Assembly: GCF_000513955.1 (NCBI RefSeq)
Contig: NZ_KI911332.1
Span: 66,642-130,641 of the forward strand
Direction: 5' to 3'
Origin: Pseudoxanthomonas suwonensis J47
GTDB taxonomy: Bacteria; Pseudomonadota; Gammaproteobacteria; Xanthomonadales; Xanthomonadaceae
DNA length: 64,000 nucleotides
Numbering within the stretch: position 1 is the stretch's first letter; every line of letters begins with the position of its first letter. The notes under the pieces are model-generated. The model worked only from the letters and a program-made list of their open reading frames with translations, was not told the origin of the DNA and did not search any database. Shown here one piece after another: positions 43,013 to 52,710 of this stretch. A program made the translations under genes and the position numbers.

Positions 43013-43680
43013 CGGCCCTGCTCCGCGAGGAAGGCTTCGACCGCCGCGGCGACGGCCGCACCCACCTCCGCAGGCGAGCGTGAGGCGTCGATCACGCGGA
43101 AGCGTTCCGGCTCGGCTTCGGCGCGGCGGCGGAAACCGGCGCGCACGCGTTCGAAGAATTCGTCCTGCTCGCTCTCGATCCGGTCCGGCCACAGGTCGCG
43201 GCCGCTGGTGCGGGCGCGGCCCTCGCGCACGTCCAGGTCCAGCAGCAGGGTCAGGCCCGGACGCAGGCCGACCGCGCGGCGCTCCAGCTCGGCGATCCAG
43301 TCCGGGTCGAGGCCGCGGCCGTCGCCCTGGTAGGCGTAGCTGGAATCGGTGAAGCGGTCACTGACCACGAAGGCTCCGCGCTCCAGCGCCGGCAGCACCA
43401 CCTGGCGCACGTGCTGGGCGCGGGCGGCGAACACCAGCAGCAGTTCGGTCTCCGCCGCCAGCGGTTCGGCCTCGACCTCGCCGCGCAGGGCTTCGCGGTT
43501 GTCGAGCATCAGCGCGCGGATCTGCTCGGCCAGCGGCGTGCCGCCGGGCTCGCGGGTCAGGACCACGTCGTGGCCGTGGCGCTGCAAGGCCTCGCGCAGC
43601 GACGCCAGCGCGGTGCTCTTGCCCGCGCCCTCGCCTCCCTCGAGGCTGATGAAGCGCGGGTGGGTGGGAATGGTGCTCAT
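43009..43680 (-). CDS. tmk: Thymidylate kinase
   Basis: 223 residues. Tmk phosphorylates dTMP to dTDP. The P-loop is [10 protein letters not shown] (about 14-23), followed by the [12 protein letters not shown] motif and, in the lid, [14 protein letters not shown] overlaps join it to mltG upstream and holB downstream. Confidence 0.96.
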   Translation of the reverse strand: MSTIPTHPRFISLEGGEGAGKSTALASLREALQRHGHDVVLTREPGGTPLAEQIRALMLDNREALRGEVEAEPLAAETELLLVFAARAQHVRQVVLPALERGAFVVSDRFTDSSYAYQGDGRGLDPDWIAELERRAVGLRPGLTLLLDLDVREGRARTSGRDLWPDRIESEQDEFFERVRAGFRRRAEAEPERFRVIDASRSPAEVGAAVAAAVEAFLAEQGR

Positions 43681-44807
43681 CGACGCGTGTCCTTGCCGTC
43701 GCCCGTCTCCGGCTTGGCCTCGCCGACGGCGTCGCCGGCCGCGGGCGCGGTCGTGGCCGTGCCCGAGCGGCAGCGCCGGCGCTGGTGGCAGTCCACCGCG
43801 GCGCTGTGCTCGGCATAGGTGGCCGAGAACACGTGGCTGCCGTCGTTGCGCGAGACGAAGTACAGGGCGTCGCCCGGGGCCGGGTTCACCGCCGCCTGCA
43901 GTGCGGCGCGGCCGGGCATGGCGATCGGCGTGGGCGGCAGGCCCGGGCGGGTGTAGGTGTTGTAGGGGGTGTCGGTGGTGAGGTCGCGCTTGCGGATGTT
44001 GCCGTCGTAGGCGCTGCCCAGGCCGTAGATCACGGTCGGGTCGGTCTGCAGCAGCATGCCCTTCTGCAGGCGCCGCGCGAACACGCCGGCGATCTGCGGG
44101 CGCTCGTGCGCCTGCCCGGTTTCCTTCTCCACGATCGAGGCCAGGATCAGCGCCTCGTCGGGCGACTTCAGCGGCACGTCCGGCGCGCGCGCTTCCCAGG
44201 CTGCGGCCAGGGCCTGCGCCATCGCGTCGTGGGCGCGGCGCAGGATGTCCAGGTCGCTGTCGCCGCGCTGGTACAGGTAGGTCTCCGGCAGGAAGCGACC
44301 TTCCGGATGCTGGCCGGGGTGGCCGAGCGCGGCCATCACCGCCGCGTCGTCCATGCCGGTGGTCTCGTGCAGCAGCGGCTGGGCGGCGGCCAGCGCGGCG
44401 CGCAGCTGGCGGAAGTTCCAGCCTTCGACGATGGTCACCCGGTACTGGATCACCCGGCCGTCGCGCATGCGCTGCAGCAGCTGGCGCGGAGTCAGTTCCG
44501 GCGACAGCGCGTACTCGCCGACGCGGAGCCGGCCGGCCGCGTCCATCTGCCGCGCCAGCAGGCGCCATTCCAGGTCGTGGCCGGCATCGACGCCGGCCTC
44601 GCGCAGGCGGCCGAGCACGCGAACGAAGCCGTCGCCGCGTTCGATGCGCACGCTGTCGGCGGTCTGGCCGCTGGCCACGGGGGCGTCGGCGAACGCCTGG
44701 TAACGGGTCCAGCCCCAGCCGGCCAGCAGCGCCGCCAGCAGCAGCCCCAGGGCCACGATTCCCAGCATCCAGCGCAGCGCGCTCCTACATCCGCCAGCCA
44801 CGTCCAC
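43677..44807 (-). CDS. mltG: Endolytic murein transglycosylase MltG
   Basis: 376 residues. MltG cuts nascent glycan strands at the inner membrane and so sets their length. One N-terminal membrane helix (about 14-31) precedes the YceG domain with I-V-E-G-W-N-F, F-L-P-E-T-Y and the catalytic I-V-E-K-E-T-G (Glu about 224), then [12 protein letters not shown]. The C-terminal 45 residues after V-F-S-A-T-Y-A-E-H are a low-complexity extension with C-H-Q-R-R-R-C that family members usually lack. It starts with GTG; a second GTG two codons later is also possible. Confidence 0.93.
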   Translation of the reverse strand: MDVAGGCRSALRWMLGIVALGLLLAALLAGWGWTRYQAFADAPVASGQTADSVRIERGDGFVRVLGRLREAGVDAGHDLEWRLLARQMDAAGRLRVGEYALSPELTPRQLLQRMRDGRVIQYRVTIVEGWNFRQLRAALAAAQPLLHETTGMDDAAVMAALGHPGQHPEGRFLPETYLYQRGDSDLDILRRAHDAMAQALAAAWEARAPDVPLKSPDEALILASIVEKETGQAHERPQIAGVFARRLQKGMLLQTDPTVIYGLGSAYDGNIRKRDLTTDTPYNTYTRPGLPPTPIAMPGRAALQAAVNPAPGDALYFVSRNDGSHVFSATYAEHSAAVDCHQRRRCRSGTATTAPAAGDAVGEAKPETGDGKDTRR

Positions 44808-44873
44808 CTCTTCGCTCGACCGGCGCCCAGCATACCGCGCGAGGCTGAAGGCCTGCCGTGTCCCGCACCCCGC

Positions 44874-46232
44874 TCATGCCGCCGGATCGAGCGCGCGCAG
44901 CAGGCCGCGCGCCTTGGCCCGGGTCTCGTCCAGTTCGCGGGCCGGCACCGAGTCGGCGACGATCCCGGCGCCGGTGCGGAACACCATGTCGGCGCCCTGC
45001 ACTTCGGCGCTGCGGATCAGGATGTTGAGGTCCAGGTCGCCGTCGCGGTTGAGCCAGCCCATCGCGCCGGTATAGGCGCCGCGCGGCACGCCTTCCAGCT
45101 CGGCGATGATCTGCATGCAGCGCACCTTCGGGCAGCCGGTGATGGTGCCGCCCGGGTACACCGCGGCGATCACCTGCCCCGGCGTGGCGTCCTCTTCCAG
45201 GATGCCGCGCACGTTGCTGACGATGTGGTGGACGTGGGCGTAGCTCTCCACCGTCATCAGCTCGTCGACCTGGACGCTGCCGGCGGTGCAGACGCGCCCC
45301 AGGTCGTTCCGCTCCAGGTCGATCAGCATCACGTGCTCGGCGCGTTCCTTGGGATGGCCGACCAGTTCGCGGATCCGCGCCGCGTCGTCGTCGCCTTCGA
45401 AGCGCGGGCGGGTGCCGGCGATCGGCCGCGTTTCGGCCACGCGCCCGCGCACCGAGACCAGGCGTTCGGGCGATGAGCTCGCGACCGCCCAGCCGTCGCC
45501 GGCGAACAGCCCGGCGAACGGCGCCGGATTGGCCTGGCGCAGGCGCGCGTACAGCGCCGCCGGATCCAGCGGCGCGTCGAAGCGTGCCTGCCAGGCGCGC
45601 GACAGGTTCACCTGGAACACGTCGCCGGCGCGCAGGTAGTCGAGGATGCGTTCGACGCCGTCGATGAAGCGCTGCGGTTCGTCCTCGGTGACGCTCGCCG
45701 GCGGCATCCACTGCGGCAGCGGCGGCAGCGCGACCGAGGCGCGCAGGTCGTCCAGGAGCGTATCCAGCAGCGGCGCGTGTCCGTCCTCGGCGAGGGCCAC
45801 GCATTCGCCGCTGGCGCGGTCGCGCAGCACCGCCGCCGGGCAGCGCAGCGCCAGCGCCTGCGGGCGGCCGTCGCCCGCACGCTGCGGCAGGCGCAGCACC
45901 GGTTCGACCTGCCCGGCCAGCTCGTAGTCCAGCAGCAGCGCCCAGCCGCCGCGGAACGGCCAGCGCGGCTCTTCCGGCTCGACGCGCGCCTGCCGCCACT
46001 GCGCGTCCAGCGCCTCGAGGAAACTGCCCGCCTGCGCTTCGCCGCGCAGGTCGCGGGTCAGCCCGTCGACGTCCAGACGCAGGCCTTCGCCGCTGGTCGC
46101 CAGCAGCAGGTCCCAGCGCCCCTGCACCGTGCCCGCGGCCACCGATTCCAGCAGCAGCGGATAGCGCGCCGGCGCCAGCCGGTGCAGCGCCAGCAGGTCG
46201 GTATCGGCGGGGAGCGGATGGGAGCGGAGCAT
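44874..46232 (-). CDS. pabB: Aminodeoxychorismate synthase component I
   Basis: 452 residues. PabB aminates chorismate with ammonia from the glutamine amidotransferase PabA to make aminodeoxychorismate for folate. The N-terminal TrpE-like region is followed by the chorismate-binding domain: P-I-A-G-T-R-P-R, H-V-M-L-I-D-L-E-R-N-D-L-G-R-V and G-G-T-I-T-G-C-P-K. The P-I-A-G-T motif carries the lysine replacement typical of PabB rather than TrpE. The usual pabC (lyase) gene of this cluster is missing between pabB and mltG. Confidence 0.92.
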   Translation of the reverse strand: MLRSHPLPADTDLLALHRLAPARYPLLLESVAAGTVQGRWDLLLATSGEGLRLDVDGLTRDLRGEAQAGSFLEALDAQWRQARVEPEEPRWPFRGGWALLLDYELAGQVEPVLRLPQRAGDGRPQALALRCPAAVLRDRASGECVALAEDGHAPLLDTLLDDLRASVALPPLPQWMPPASVTEDEPQRFIDGVERILDYLRAGDVFQVNLSRAWQARFDAPLDPAALYARLRQANPAPFAGLFAGDGWAVASSSPERLVSVRGRVAETRPIAGTRPRFEGDDDAARIRELVGHPKERAEHVMLIDLERNDLGRVCTAGSVQVDELMTVESYAHVHHIVSNVRGILEEDATPGQVIAAVYPGGTITGCPKVRCMQIIAELEGVPRGAYTGAMGWLNRDGDLDLNILIRSAEVQGADMVFRTGAGIVADSVPARELDETRAKARGLLRALDPAA

Positions 46233-46349
46233 GCGTCCTGGCGGGATGGAATGGACGGGGCCGGTGCGTCCGCCCCGCTTGCCGCGGGCGGAGCCACCGG
46301 CCCCTGGTCGTCCTGTCGAAGGCCGCGGCGCGCGCGGCCGATCAGGGCG

Positions 46350-47588
<1,239 letters not shown>

Positions 47589-47657
47589 AGACGGCTCCTG
47601 GTATACGGCGGATCAGGTATGGCAGGCGCGCCCGGCACGACCGGGCCGGACGCGCAC

Positions 47658-47690
47658 GGGGCCGCACGCGGCGGCCCCGGACGGTTTTTT
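47658..47690 (+). terminator. Plus-strand oriented terminator-like hairpin between acpP and fabF
   Basis: GGGGCCGC, ACGCG, GCGGCCCC, then six bases and TTTTTT. All nearby genes are on the minus strand, so in this orientation it could only stop antisense transcription entering acpP. On the minus strand it is a hairpin without a T run. Confidence 0.4.
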
Positions 47691-47728
47691 GCCACGGGCC
47701 GCCAGGCGGCCCGGAGGCACGGCTCGCG

Positions 47729-47968
47729 TCAGCTCTTGACGTGGGCCTTGATGTAGTCGATCGCCTGCTGGACGGAAGTGATCTTCTCGGCTTCCTCGTC
47801 CGGGATCTCGCACTCGAACTCTTCCTCGAGGGCCATCACCAGCTCGACGGTGTCGAGCGAGTCGGCGCCCAGATCGTCGACGAACGATGCGCTGTTGGTC
47901 ACTTCCTCTTCCTTGACGCCGAGCTGTTCGACGACGATTTTCTTGACGCGCTCTTCGATGGTGCTCAT
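47729..47968 (-). CDS. acpP: Acyl carrier protein
   Basis: 79 residues, strongly acidic. The phosphopantetheine serine is Ser37 in [10 protein letters not shown]. It carries growing acyl chains for FabD, FabH, FabG and FabF encoded beside it. Codon use is biased and it has its own promoter-like TACACT upstream (48056-48061), fitting the very high level of ACP in cells. Confidence 0.97.
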   Translation of the reverse strand: MSTIEERVKKIVVEQLGVKEEEVTNSASFVDDLGADSLDTVELVMALEEEFECEIPDEEAEKITSVQQAIDYIKAHVKS

Positions 47969-48055
47969 GGGTTTGCTGCTCCGGATGGAGTGGTTGTTGT
48001 TCGGACCGCCGCGGCACGCGCCGGTACGGGAGGATCACTTTCCACAGGGCGGATA

Positions 48056-48061
48056 GTGTAG
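48056..48061 (-). promoter_or_regulatory. Putative -10 box (TACACT) for acpP
   Basis: TACACT on the minus strand about 90 bases before the acpP ATG, in a short AT-rich patch (TTTTGACTACACTATCC). The leader would be about 80 bases. Confidence 0.45.
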
Positions 48062-48106
48062 TCAAAAGCCGCGGGCCTGGCACTGGCCGGGAACCGCAAC
48101 CGGATC

Positions 48107-48127
48107 AAAAGCTTACGGGGCTTTTGA
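48107..48127 (-). terminator. Hairpin after fabG
   Basis: CAAAAGC-N7-GCTTTTG, ending in TTTTG on the minus strand, 26 bases after the fabG stop. It should separate the fabG transcript from the strongly expressed acpP. Confidence 0.5.
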
Positions 48128-48153
48128 GATCCTTCTTCTGGCGAGCGCCAGGC

Positions 48154-48906
48154 TCAGGCCATGTACATGCCGCCATTCACATGGAGGGTTTCGCCGGTGA
48201 TGTAGGCCGCATCGGGTCCGGCCAGGAACGCCACCGCGCGGGCGATGTCGGCCGGTTCGCCGAACCGGCCCAGCGCGATCTGGCCGAGCATCGCGTTCTT
48301 CGCGTCCTCCGGCAGCTCGCGGGTCATGTCGGTGTCGATGAAGCCGGGCGCCACCACGTTGACGGTGACGTTGCGGCTGCCGATCTCCTTGGCCAGCGAC
48401 TTGCTGAAGGCGATGATGCCGGCCTTGGCCGCGGCGTAGTTGGCCTGGCCGGCGTTGCCGGTGGCGCCGATCACCGAGGCGATGTTGATGATGCGGCCCT
48501 TGCGCGCCTTCATCATCCCGCGCACCACCGCCTTGGAGGTGCGGAACACGCTGGTCAGGTTGGTGTCGATGATCGCCTGCCAGTCCTCGTCCTTCATCCG
48601 CATCAGCAGGTTGTCGCGGGTGATGCCGGCGTTGTTGACCAGGATCGAGACCGCGCCGGATTCCCTGGCGATCCCGTCGATCAGCGCCTCGACCGCGGCG
48701 GCGTCGGTGACGTCCAGCCTGCGGCCGTGGCCGCCCTGCCCCGCCAGGCGCGCGCCGATGGCTTCGGCGCCGGCGTCGCTGGTGGCGGTGCCGATCACGG
48801 TGGCGCCGCGCGCCGCCAGTTCGTCGGCGATCGCCGCGCCGATGCCGCGGCTGGCGCCGGTGACCAGGGCGATCTCGCCGCTCAGGGGCAGGCTGCTTGC
48901 AGTCAT
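48154..48906 (-). CDS. fabG: 3-oxoacyl-ACP reductase FabG
   Basis: 250 residues, a short-chain dehydrogenase. It reduces 3-ketoacyl-ACP with NADPH. The NADPH loop is T-G-A-S-R-G-I-G (about 14-21), followed by N-N-A-G and the catalytic Ser in I-A-S-V-I-G with Y-A-A-A-K-A-G. The start at 48906 follows GAAGAGACC; the frame is open 31 codons upstream without support. Confidence 0.96.
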   Translation of the reverse strand: MTASSLPLSGEIALVTGASRGIGAAIADELAARGATVIGTATSDAGAEAIGARLAGQGGHGRRLDVTDAAAVEALIDGIARESGAVSILVNNAGITRDNLLMRMKDEDWQAIIDTNLTSVFRTSKAVVRGMMKARKGRIINIASVIGATGNAGQANYAAAKAGIIAFSKSLAKEIGSRNVTVNVVAPGFIDTDMTRELPEDAKNAMLGQIALGRFGEPADIARAVAFLAGPDAAYITGETLHVNGGMYMA

Positions 48907-48973
48907 GGTGGGTCTCTTCTTCTCGCGTTCGTGGAGGGCGTGGCGCGCCGGCCGGCGCGCCGCCGCAAAGGTA

Positions 48974-49915
48974 TCAGCGCCAGTCGTCCAGCGCCGCACC
49001 GAAATCGCCGGCGGTGCCGAGCGCGCGCGCGTCGATCGACTTGTCGATGCGCTTGACCAGGCCGGCCAGCACCTTGCCCGGGCCGCATTCGGCCACGCGG
49101 GTCGCGCCGCGCGCGGCCAGCGCCTGCACGCAGCCGGTCCACTGCACCGGCAGGTAGAGCTGGCGCACCAGCGCGTCGCGGATCGCTTCGACGCTGTCGT
49201 GCACCTGCGCGTCCACGTTCTGCACCACCGGCAGCGACGGCACCTGCCAGCGCAGGCCGGCCATCGCCTCGGCCAGGCGGTTGGCCGCCTCGCGCATCAG
49301 CGGCGTGTGCGAAGGCACGCTCACCGCCAGCTTCACCGCCTTGCGCACGCCGCGCTCGGCCAGCAGCGCCAGCGCGCGGTCGACCGCCGCGGCGTCGCCG
49401 CCGATGACGATCTGGCCGGGGGAATTGAAATTGGCCGGCACCACCACCTGGCTGCCGGACGCCTCGGTGCAGACTTCCTGCACCAGCGCGTCGTCGGCGC
49501 CAAGCACGGCGGCCATCGCGCCGGTGCCGGCGGGCGCGGCGTCCTGCATCAGCTGGCCACGCAGGCGCACCAGATGCGCGCCGTCGGCCAGCGACAGCGC
49601 GCCGGCGGCGACCAGCGCGGTGTATTCGCCCAGGCTGTGCCCGGCGAGCATCGACGGCTGCGCACCGCCCTGCGCGTTCCACGCGCGCCACACGCCGATC
49701 CCTGCGGCCAGCAGCGCCGGCTGGGTGTATTCGGTGCGGTTGAGCATTTCCTCGGGGCCGCCCTGGGAGAGGCTCCACAGGTCGATGCCGGCGCCTTCGG
49801 AGGCTTCGGCGAAGGCTTCGCGCACCTGCGGGTGCAGTTCGGCCAGTTCGGCCAGCATCCCTACGGACTGGGAGCCCTGGCCGGGGAAAACAAAGGCGAG
49901 CGTCGGGTCGGTCAC
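48974..49915 (-). CDS. fabD: Malonyl-CoA-ACP transacylase
   Basis: 313 residues. FabD moves malonyl from CoA to ACP. The start motif F-V-F-P-G-Q-G-S-Q, the nucleophile Ser in G-H-S-L-G-E-Y (about 92) and the catalytic His in V-S-V-P-S-H-T-P-L are present. The start is GTG (V-T-D-P-T-L-A-F); the frame stays open far upstream without an ATG, so GTG is the only sensible start. A TATCAT at about 49945-49951 on the minus strand might be a promoter. Confidence 0.95.
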   Translation of the reverse strand: MTDPTLAFVFPGQGSQSVGMLAELAELHPQVREAFAEASEGAGIDLWSLSQGGPEEMLNRTEYTQPALLAAGIGVWRAWNAQGGAQPSMLAGHSLGEYTALVAAGALSLADGAHLVRLRGQLMQDAAPAGTGAMAAVLGADDALVQEVCTEASGSQVVVPANFNSPGQIVIGGDAAAVDRALALLAERGVRKAVKLAVSVPSHTPLMREAANRLAEAMAGLRWQVPSLPVVQNVDAQVHDSVEAIRDALVRQLYLPVQWTGCVQALAARGATRVAECGPGKVLAGLVKRIDKSIDARALGTAGDFGAALDDWR

Positions 49916-50036
49916 GCGCTGTCGCAGATCAGGAACGAATGCCGATGATACGGGCGAAAGTGGTGCTTCGTCTGTACTGCTGCGTATGCCTGATGCCTTG
50001 CGCGGCGTGGACTGCGCCCGGTAGACAGGCACGACG

Positions 50037-50067
50037 ACACCGCGCGGCCCTGGAGGCTGCGCGGTGT
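50037..50067 (-). terminator. Hairpin between fabH and fabD
   Basis: ACACCGCGC / GCGCGGTGT arms, 9 bp perfect, in the 197-bp gap between the fabH stop and the fabD GTG. No T run follows. A second stem (GCGGCC/GGCCGC) lies close to the fabH stop. These may attenuate rather than end transcription. Confidence 0.4.
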
Positions 50068-50112
50068 TCGTGGAATACGCGGATTGCAGCAGCGGCCCGC
50101 AGGCCGCGCGGC

Positions 50113-51093
50113 TCAGTAGCGCAGCAGCGCCGAGCCCCAGGTGAAGCCGCCGCCGAACGCTTCCAGCAGCAGCAGCTGGCCGCGCTGCACGCGACCGGAC
50201 CGCACCGCTTCGTCCAGCGCCAGCGGCACCGAACCGGCGGAGGTGTTGCCGTGGCGGTCGACGGTGACGACGACGCGGTCCATCGGCATCTCCAGGCGCC
50301 TGGCCGTGGCTTCGATGATGCGCAGGTTGGCCTGGTGCGGGATCAGCCAGTCGAGGTCGTGCTTGTCCAGGCCGTTGGCGGCCAGGGTCTCGTCGACCAC
50401 GCCGTCCAGCGCCTTGACCGCGTGCTTGAACACCTCGTTGCCGGCCATGTGGATGCGCACGCCGGCATTGGTCTCGTCCGGCTTGAAGCCGGCCGAGACG
50501 CCGGCCGGGCAGCACAGCAGGTCGCGCTTGCTGCCGTCGGCATGCAGGTGCGTGGAAAGGATGCCGGTCTCGGTATCGGCCTTGAGCACCACCGCGCCGG
50601 CGCCGTCGCCGAACAGCACGCAGGTCGTGCGGTCGCTCCAGTCGACGATGCGGGTCAGGGTCTCGGCACCGATCACCAGCGCGGTCTTCGCCGCGCCGGT
50701 GCGGATGAACTTGTCGGCCACGCTCAGCGCGAACACGAAGCCCGAGCAGGCCGCGTTGACGTCGAACGCCGCGCAGCCGGCGATGCCCAGCTTCTGCTGG
50801 ATCAGGCAGGCGGTCGACGGGAACACCACGTCCGGCGTGGTCGTGCCGACCACGATCAGGTCGATCGCGGAGGCATCGACGCCGGCGGCTTCCAGCGCGC
50901 GCAGCGCGGCCTGGTGGCCCAGGTCGCTGGTGGTCTCGCCTTCGGCGGCGACGCGCCGTTCGGCGATGCCTGTGCGGGTACGGATCCATTCGTCGCTGGT
51001 GTCGACCACCTTGGCCAGGTCGTCGTTGGTCACCACCTTCGCCGGCAGGTAGCTGCCGGTTCCGGCGATGCGCGAATAGATCCGCTCGCTCAT
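50113..51093 (-). CDS. fabH: Beta-ketoacyl-ACP synthase III
   Basis: 326 residues. FabH starts fatty-acid synthesis by joining acyl-CoA to malonyl-ACP. The triad is Cys in A-A-C-S-G-F (about 115), His in I-P-H-Q-A-N and Asn in H-G-N-T-S-A-G. The ATG at 51093 is chosen over one two codons upstream because GGGA is then at proper spacing. It follows rpmF directly, without the plsX gene that lies between them in E. coli. Confidence 0.95.
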   Translation of the reverse strand: MSERIYSRIAGTGSYLPAKVVTNDDLAKVVDTSDEWIRTRTGIAERRVAAEGETTSDLGHQAALRALEAAGVDASAIDLIVVGTTTPDVVFPSTACLIQQKLGIAGCAAFDVNAACSGFVFALSVADKFIRTGAAKTALVIGAETLTRIVDWSDRTTCVLFGDGAGAVVLKADTETGILSTHLHADGSKRDLLCCPAGVSAGFKPDETNAGVRIHMAGNEVFKHAVKALDGVVDETLAANGLDKHDLDWLIPHQANLRIIEATARRLEMPMDRVVVTVDRHGNTSAGSVPLALDEAVRSGRVQRGQLLLLEAFGGGFTWGSALLRY

Positions 51094-51177
51094 GCGCATT
51101 CCCGCTTGCGGCCCCTTGCGGGAGCCTGGATGTGTTTCACCGCGAACGGGCGCGCACGGGGCGCGCCCGCCAGGGCA

Positions 51178-51372
51178 TCAGTCTTCCTCGACCACCGAGG
51201 TCTTGGTGGCGATGACCTTCTTGCCGCGGTAGTAGCCGTCGGCGGTGACGTGGTGGCGCAGGTGGGTCTCGCCCGTGGTCGGGTCGGTCGCCAGCTGCTT
51301 GGCCGTCAGCGCGTCATGGGAACGGCGCTGGCCGCGGCGGGACGGAGTGACTCGGGATTTCTGCACAGCCAT
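51178..51372 (-). CDS. rpmF: 50S ribosomal protein L32
   Basis: 64 residues. The family core [20 protein letters not shown] is intact. As in many gammaproteobacteria with this form, the zinc cysteines are missing, with only T-G-E-T-H-L-R-H-H remaining. It follows yceD by 108 bases, and TTGGAG precedes the ATG. Confidence 0.96.
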   Translation of the reverse strand: MAVQKSRVTPSRRGQRRSHDALTAKQLATDPTTGETHLRHHVTADGYYRGKKVIATKTSVVEED

Positions 51373-51480
51373 GGGATTGCTCCAAACTCGTTGTAGTGCG
51401 TGTCTTGTTGGACCTCGAAGCCACCCGCCGGTGCCGTTCCAGGGCGCCTTCGGCGGCGGCGCGACCGTGTGTCCTGCTTG

Positions 51481-52002
51481 TTACTTCTTCTTCAGGGCCG
51501 CCAGCGCCGCGAACGGGCTGGCCGCCTGCAACTCTTCCTCGCCCGCCGACCAGGTCTGCTCGACCGGTTCGCTGCCCGGGGCCATCGGCACCACCGGCAG
51601 GGCGAGCACCAGCTCGTCCTCCACCAGCTCGGTCGGCCGCAACAGGCCGTCCTCCGGCACCAGCAGCGCCTCGTAGCCTGGCGGCAACGCGGCATCCTCG
51701 GCCTCGTCGCGGATCAGGCCGAGCCGCTGCACGGTCTTCACCGGGAACACGAACCGCTCCAGGCTGCGCTGGCAGACCAGCGGCAGCCCGGCGTCGAGCG
51801 TCAGTTCGACGTAGGGCACCTGCAGCGCATCGTGCCCGAACTCCAGCGCGAAGCGGCATTCGCCGTCCGTGTCGGCCAGGCTGTCGCCCAGCCGGGGCAT
51901 CGCCGACAGCGGCATCCGCCCTTCGAACTGCCGCCTCGCGGCGACCATCCTCCAGGCATCCAGCGTTTCGGGGACCTGCACGACGGATGCACCTGCGGAC
52001 AT
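51481..52002 (-). CDS. yceD: YceD family protein (DUF177)
   Basis: 173 residues, acidic. The family is linked to 23S rRNA accumulation in some bacteria and plants and is nearly always encoded just before rpmF, as here. The conserved C-R-F-A-L-E-F and L-V-C-Q-R-S-L-E-R-F segments are present, and the tail ends F-A-A-L-A-A-L-K-K-K. The start at 52002 gives the family length; the frame extends 47 codons upstream into the maf promoter region without support. Confidence 0.9.
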   Translation of the reverse strand: MSAGASVVQVPETLDAWRMVAARRQFEGRMPLSAMPRLGDSLADTDGECRFALEFGHDALQVPYVELTLDAGLPLVCQRSLERFVFPVKTVQRLGLIRDEAEDAALPPGYEALLVPEDGLLRPTELVEDELVLALPVVPMAPGSEPVEQTWSAGEEELQAASPFAALAALKKK

Positions 52003-52123
52003 AAGCCGCTGAATGTTAAGGACCGGACCGGGCCATGTCAAACCCGGCCCGGGCGTGGAAACGGGCGATTGCCGGCGGCCGCGGCGCGGCCGACACTGGC
52101 CGGCCCACCCGCCGTACCCGCAT

Positions 52124-52690
52124 ATGTTGATCCTTGCGTCCACTTCCCGCTACCGCCGCGAGCTGCTGCAGCGCCTGCGGCTGCCTTTCGAGTGCGTCGG
52201 CCCGGGCGTCGACGAGACCCCGCTGCGCGCCGAAAGCCCGCCCCAGCTGGTCCGCCGGCTGGCCCAGGCCAAGGCCGACGCGGTGGCTGAACGGTTCCCG
52301 GACGCCTGGGTGATCGGCTCGGACCAGGCCGCCGAACTGGACGGCCAGGTGCTGGGCAAGCCCGGCGGCCGCGCGGCGGCGATCGCCCAGCTGGCGCAGA
52401 TGGGCGGGCGCACGGTGCGCTTCCATACCGCCGTATGCCTGCGCCGCGGCGCCCACGAACTGGCCGCGGTCGACCTGACCCAGGTGCACTTCCGCACCTT
52501 GGCCGCCGACGAGATCGAACGCTACGTCGATGCCGAGCAGCCGTTCGACTGCGCCGGCAGCTTCAAGTGCGAGGGTCTGGGCATCAGCCTGTTCGAGGCG
52601 ATCGAGAACCGCGACCCGACCGCCCTGGTCGGCCTGCCGCTGATCGCCCTGTCCGGCCTGCTGCGCGAAGCCGGCTACGCCCTGCCCTGA
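52124..52690 (+). CDS. maf: Maf family nucleotide pyrophosphatase (YceF type)
   Basis: 188 residues. Maf enzymes hydrolyse non-canonical nucleotides; the YceF subgroup prefers 7-methyl-GTP. Signature segments are L-A-S-T-S-R-Y-R-R-E-L-L at the N-terminus, G-S-D-Q-A-A-E-L-D-G near 66 (catalytic Asp) and G-K-P-G-G. It is divergent from yceD and convergent with the membrane glycosyltransferase gene 20 bases away. Confidence 0.92.
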   Translation: MLILASTSRYRRELLQRLRLPFECVGPGVDETPLRAESPPQLVRRLAQAKADAVAERFPDAWVIGSDQAAELDGQVLGKPGGRAAAIAQLAQMGGRTVRFHTAVCLRRGAHELAAVDLTQVHFRTLAADEIERYVDAEQPFDCAGSFKCEGLGISLFEAIENRDPTALVGLPLIALSGLLREAGYALP

Positions 52691-52710
52691 GGCCGGCGCG
52701 GGCGCAGCCT

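Noticed and set aside
49916-50989. N-terminal extension of fabD by over 350 codons
   Set aside because: The upstream part is opposite frame to fabH and unrelated to FabD; the protein start V-T-D-P-T-L-A-F is that of the family.
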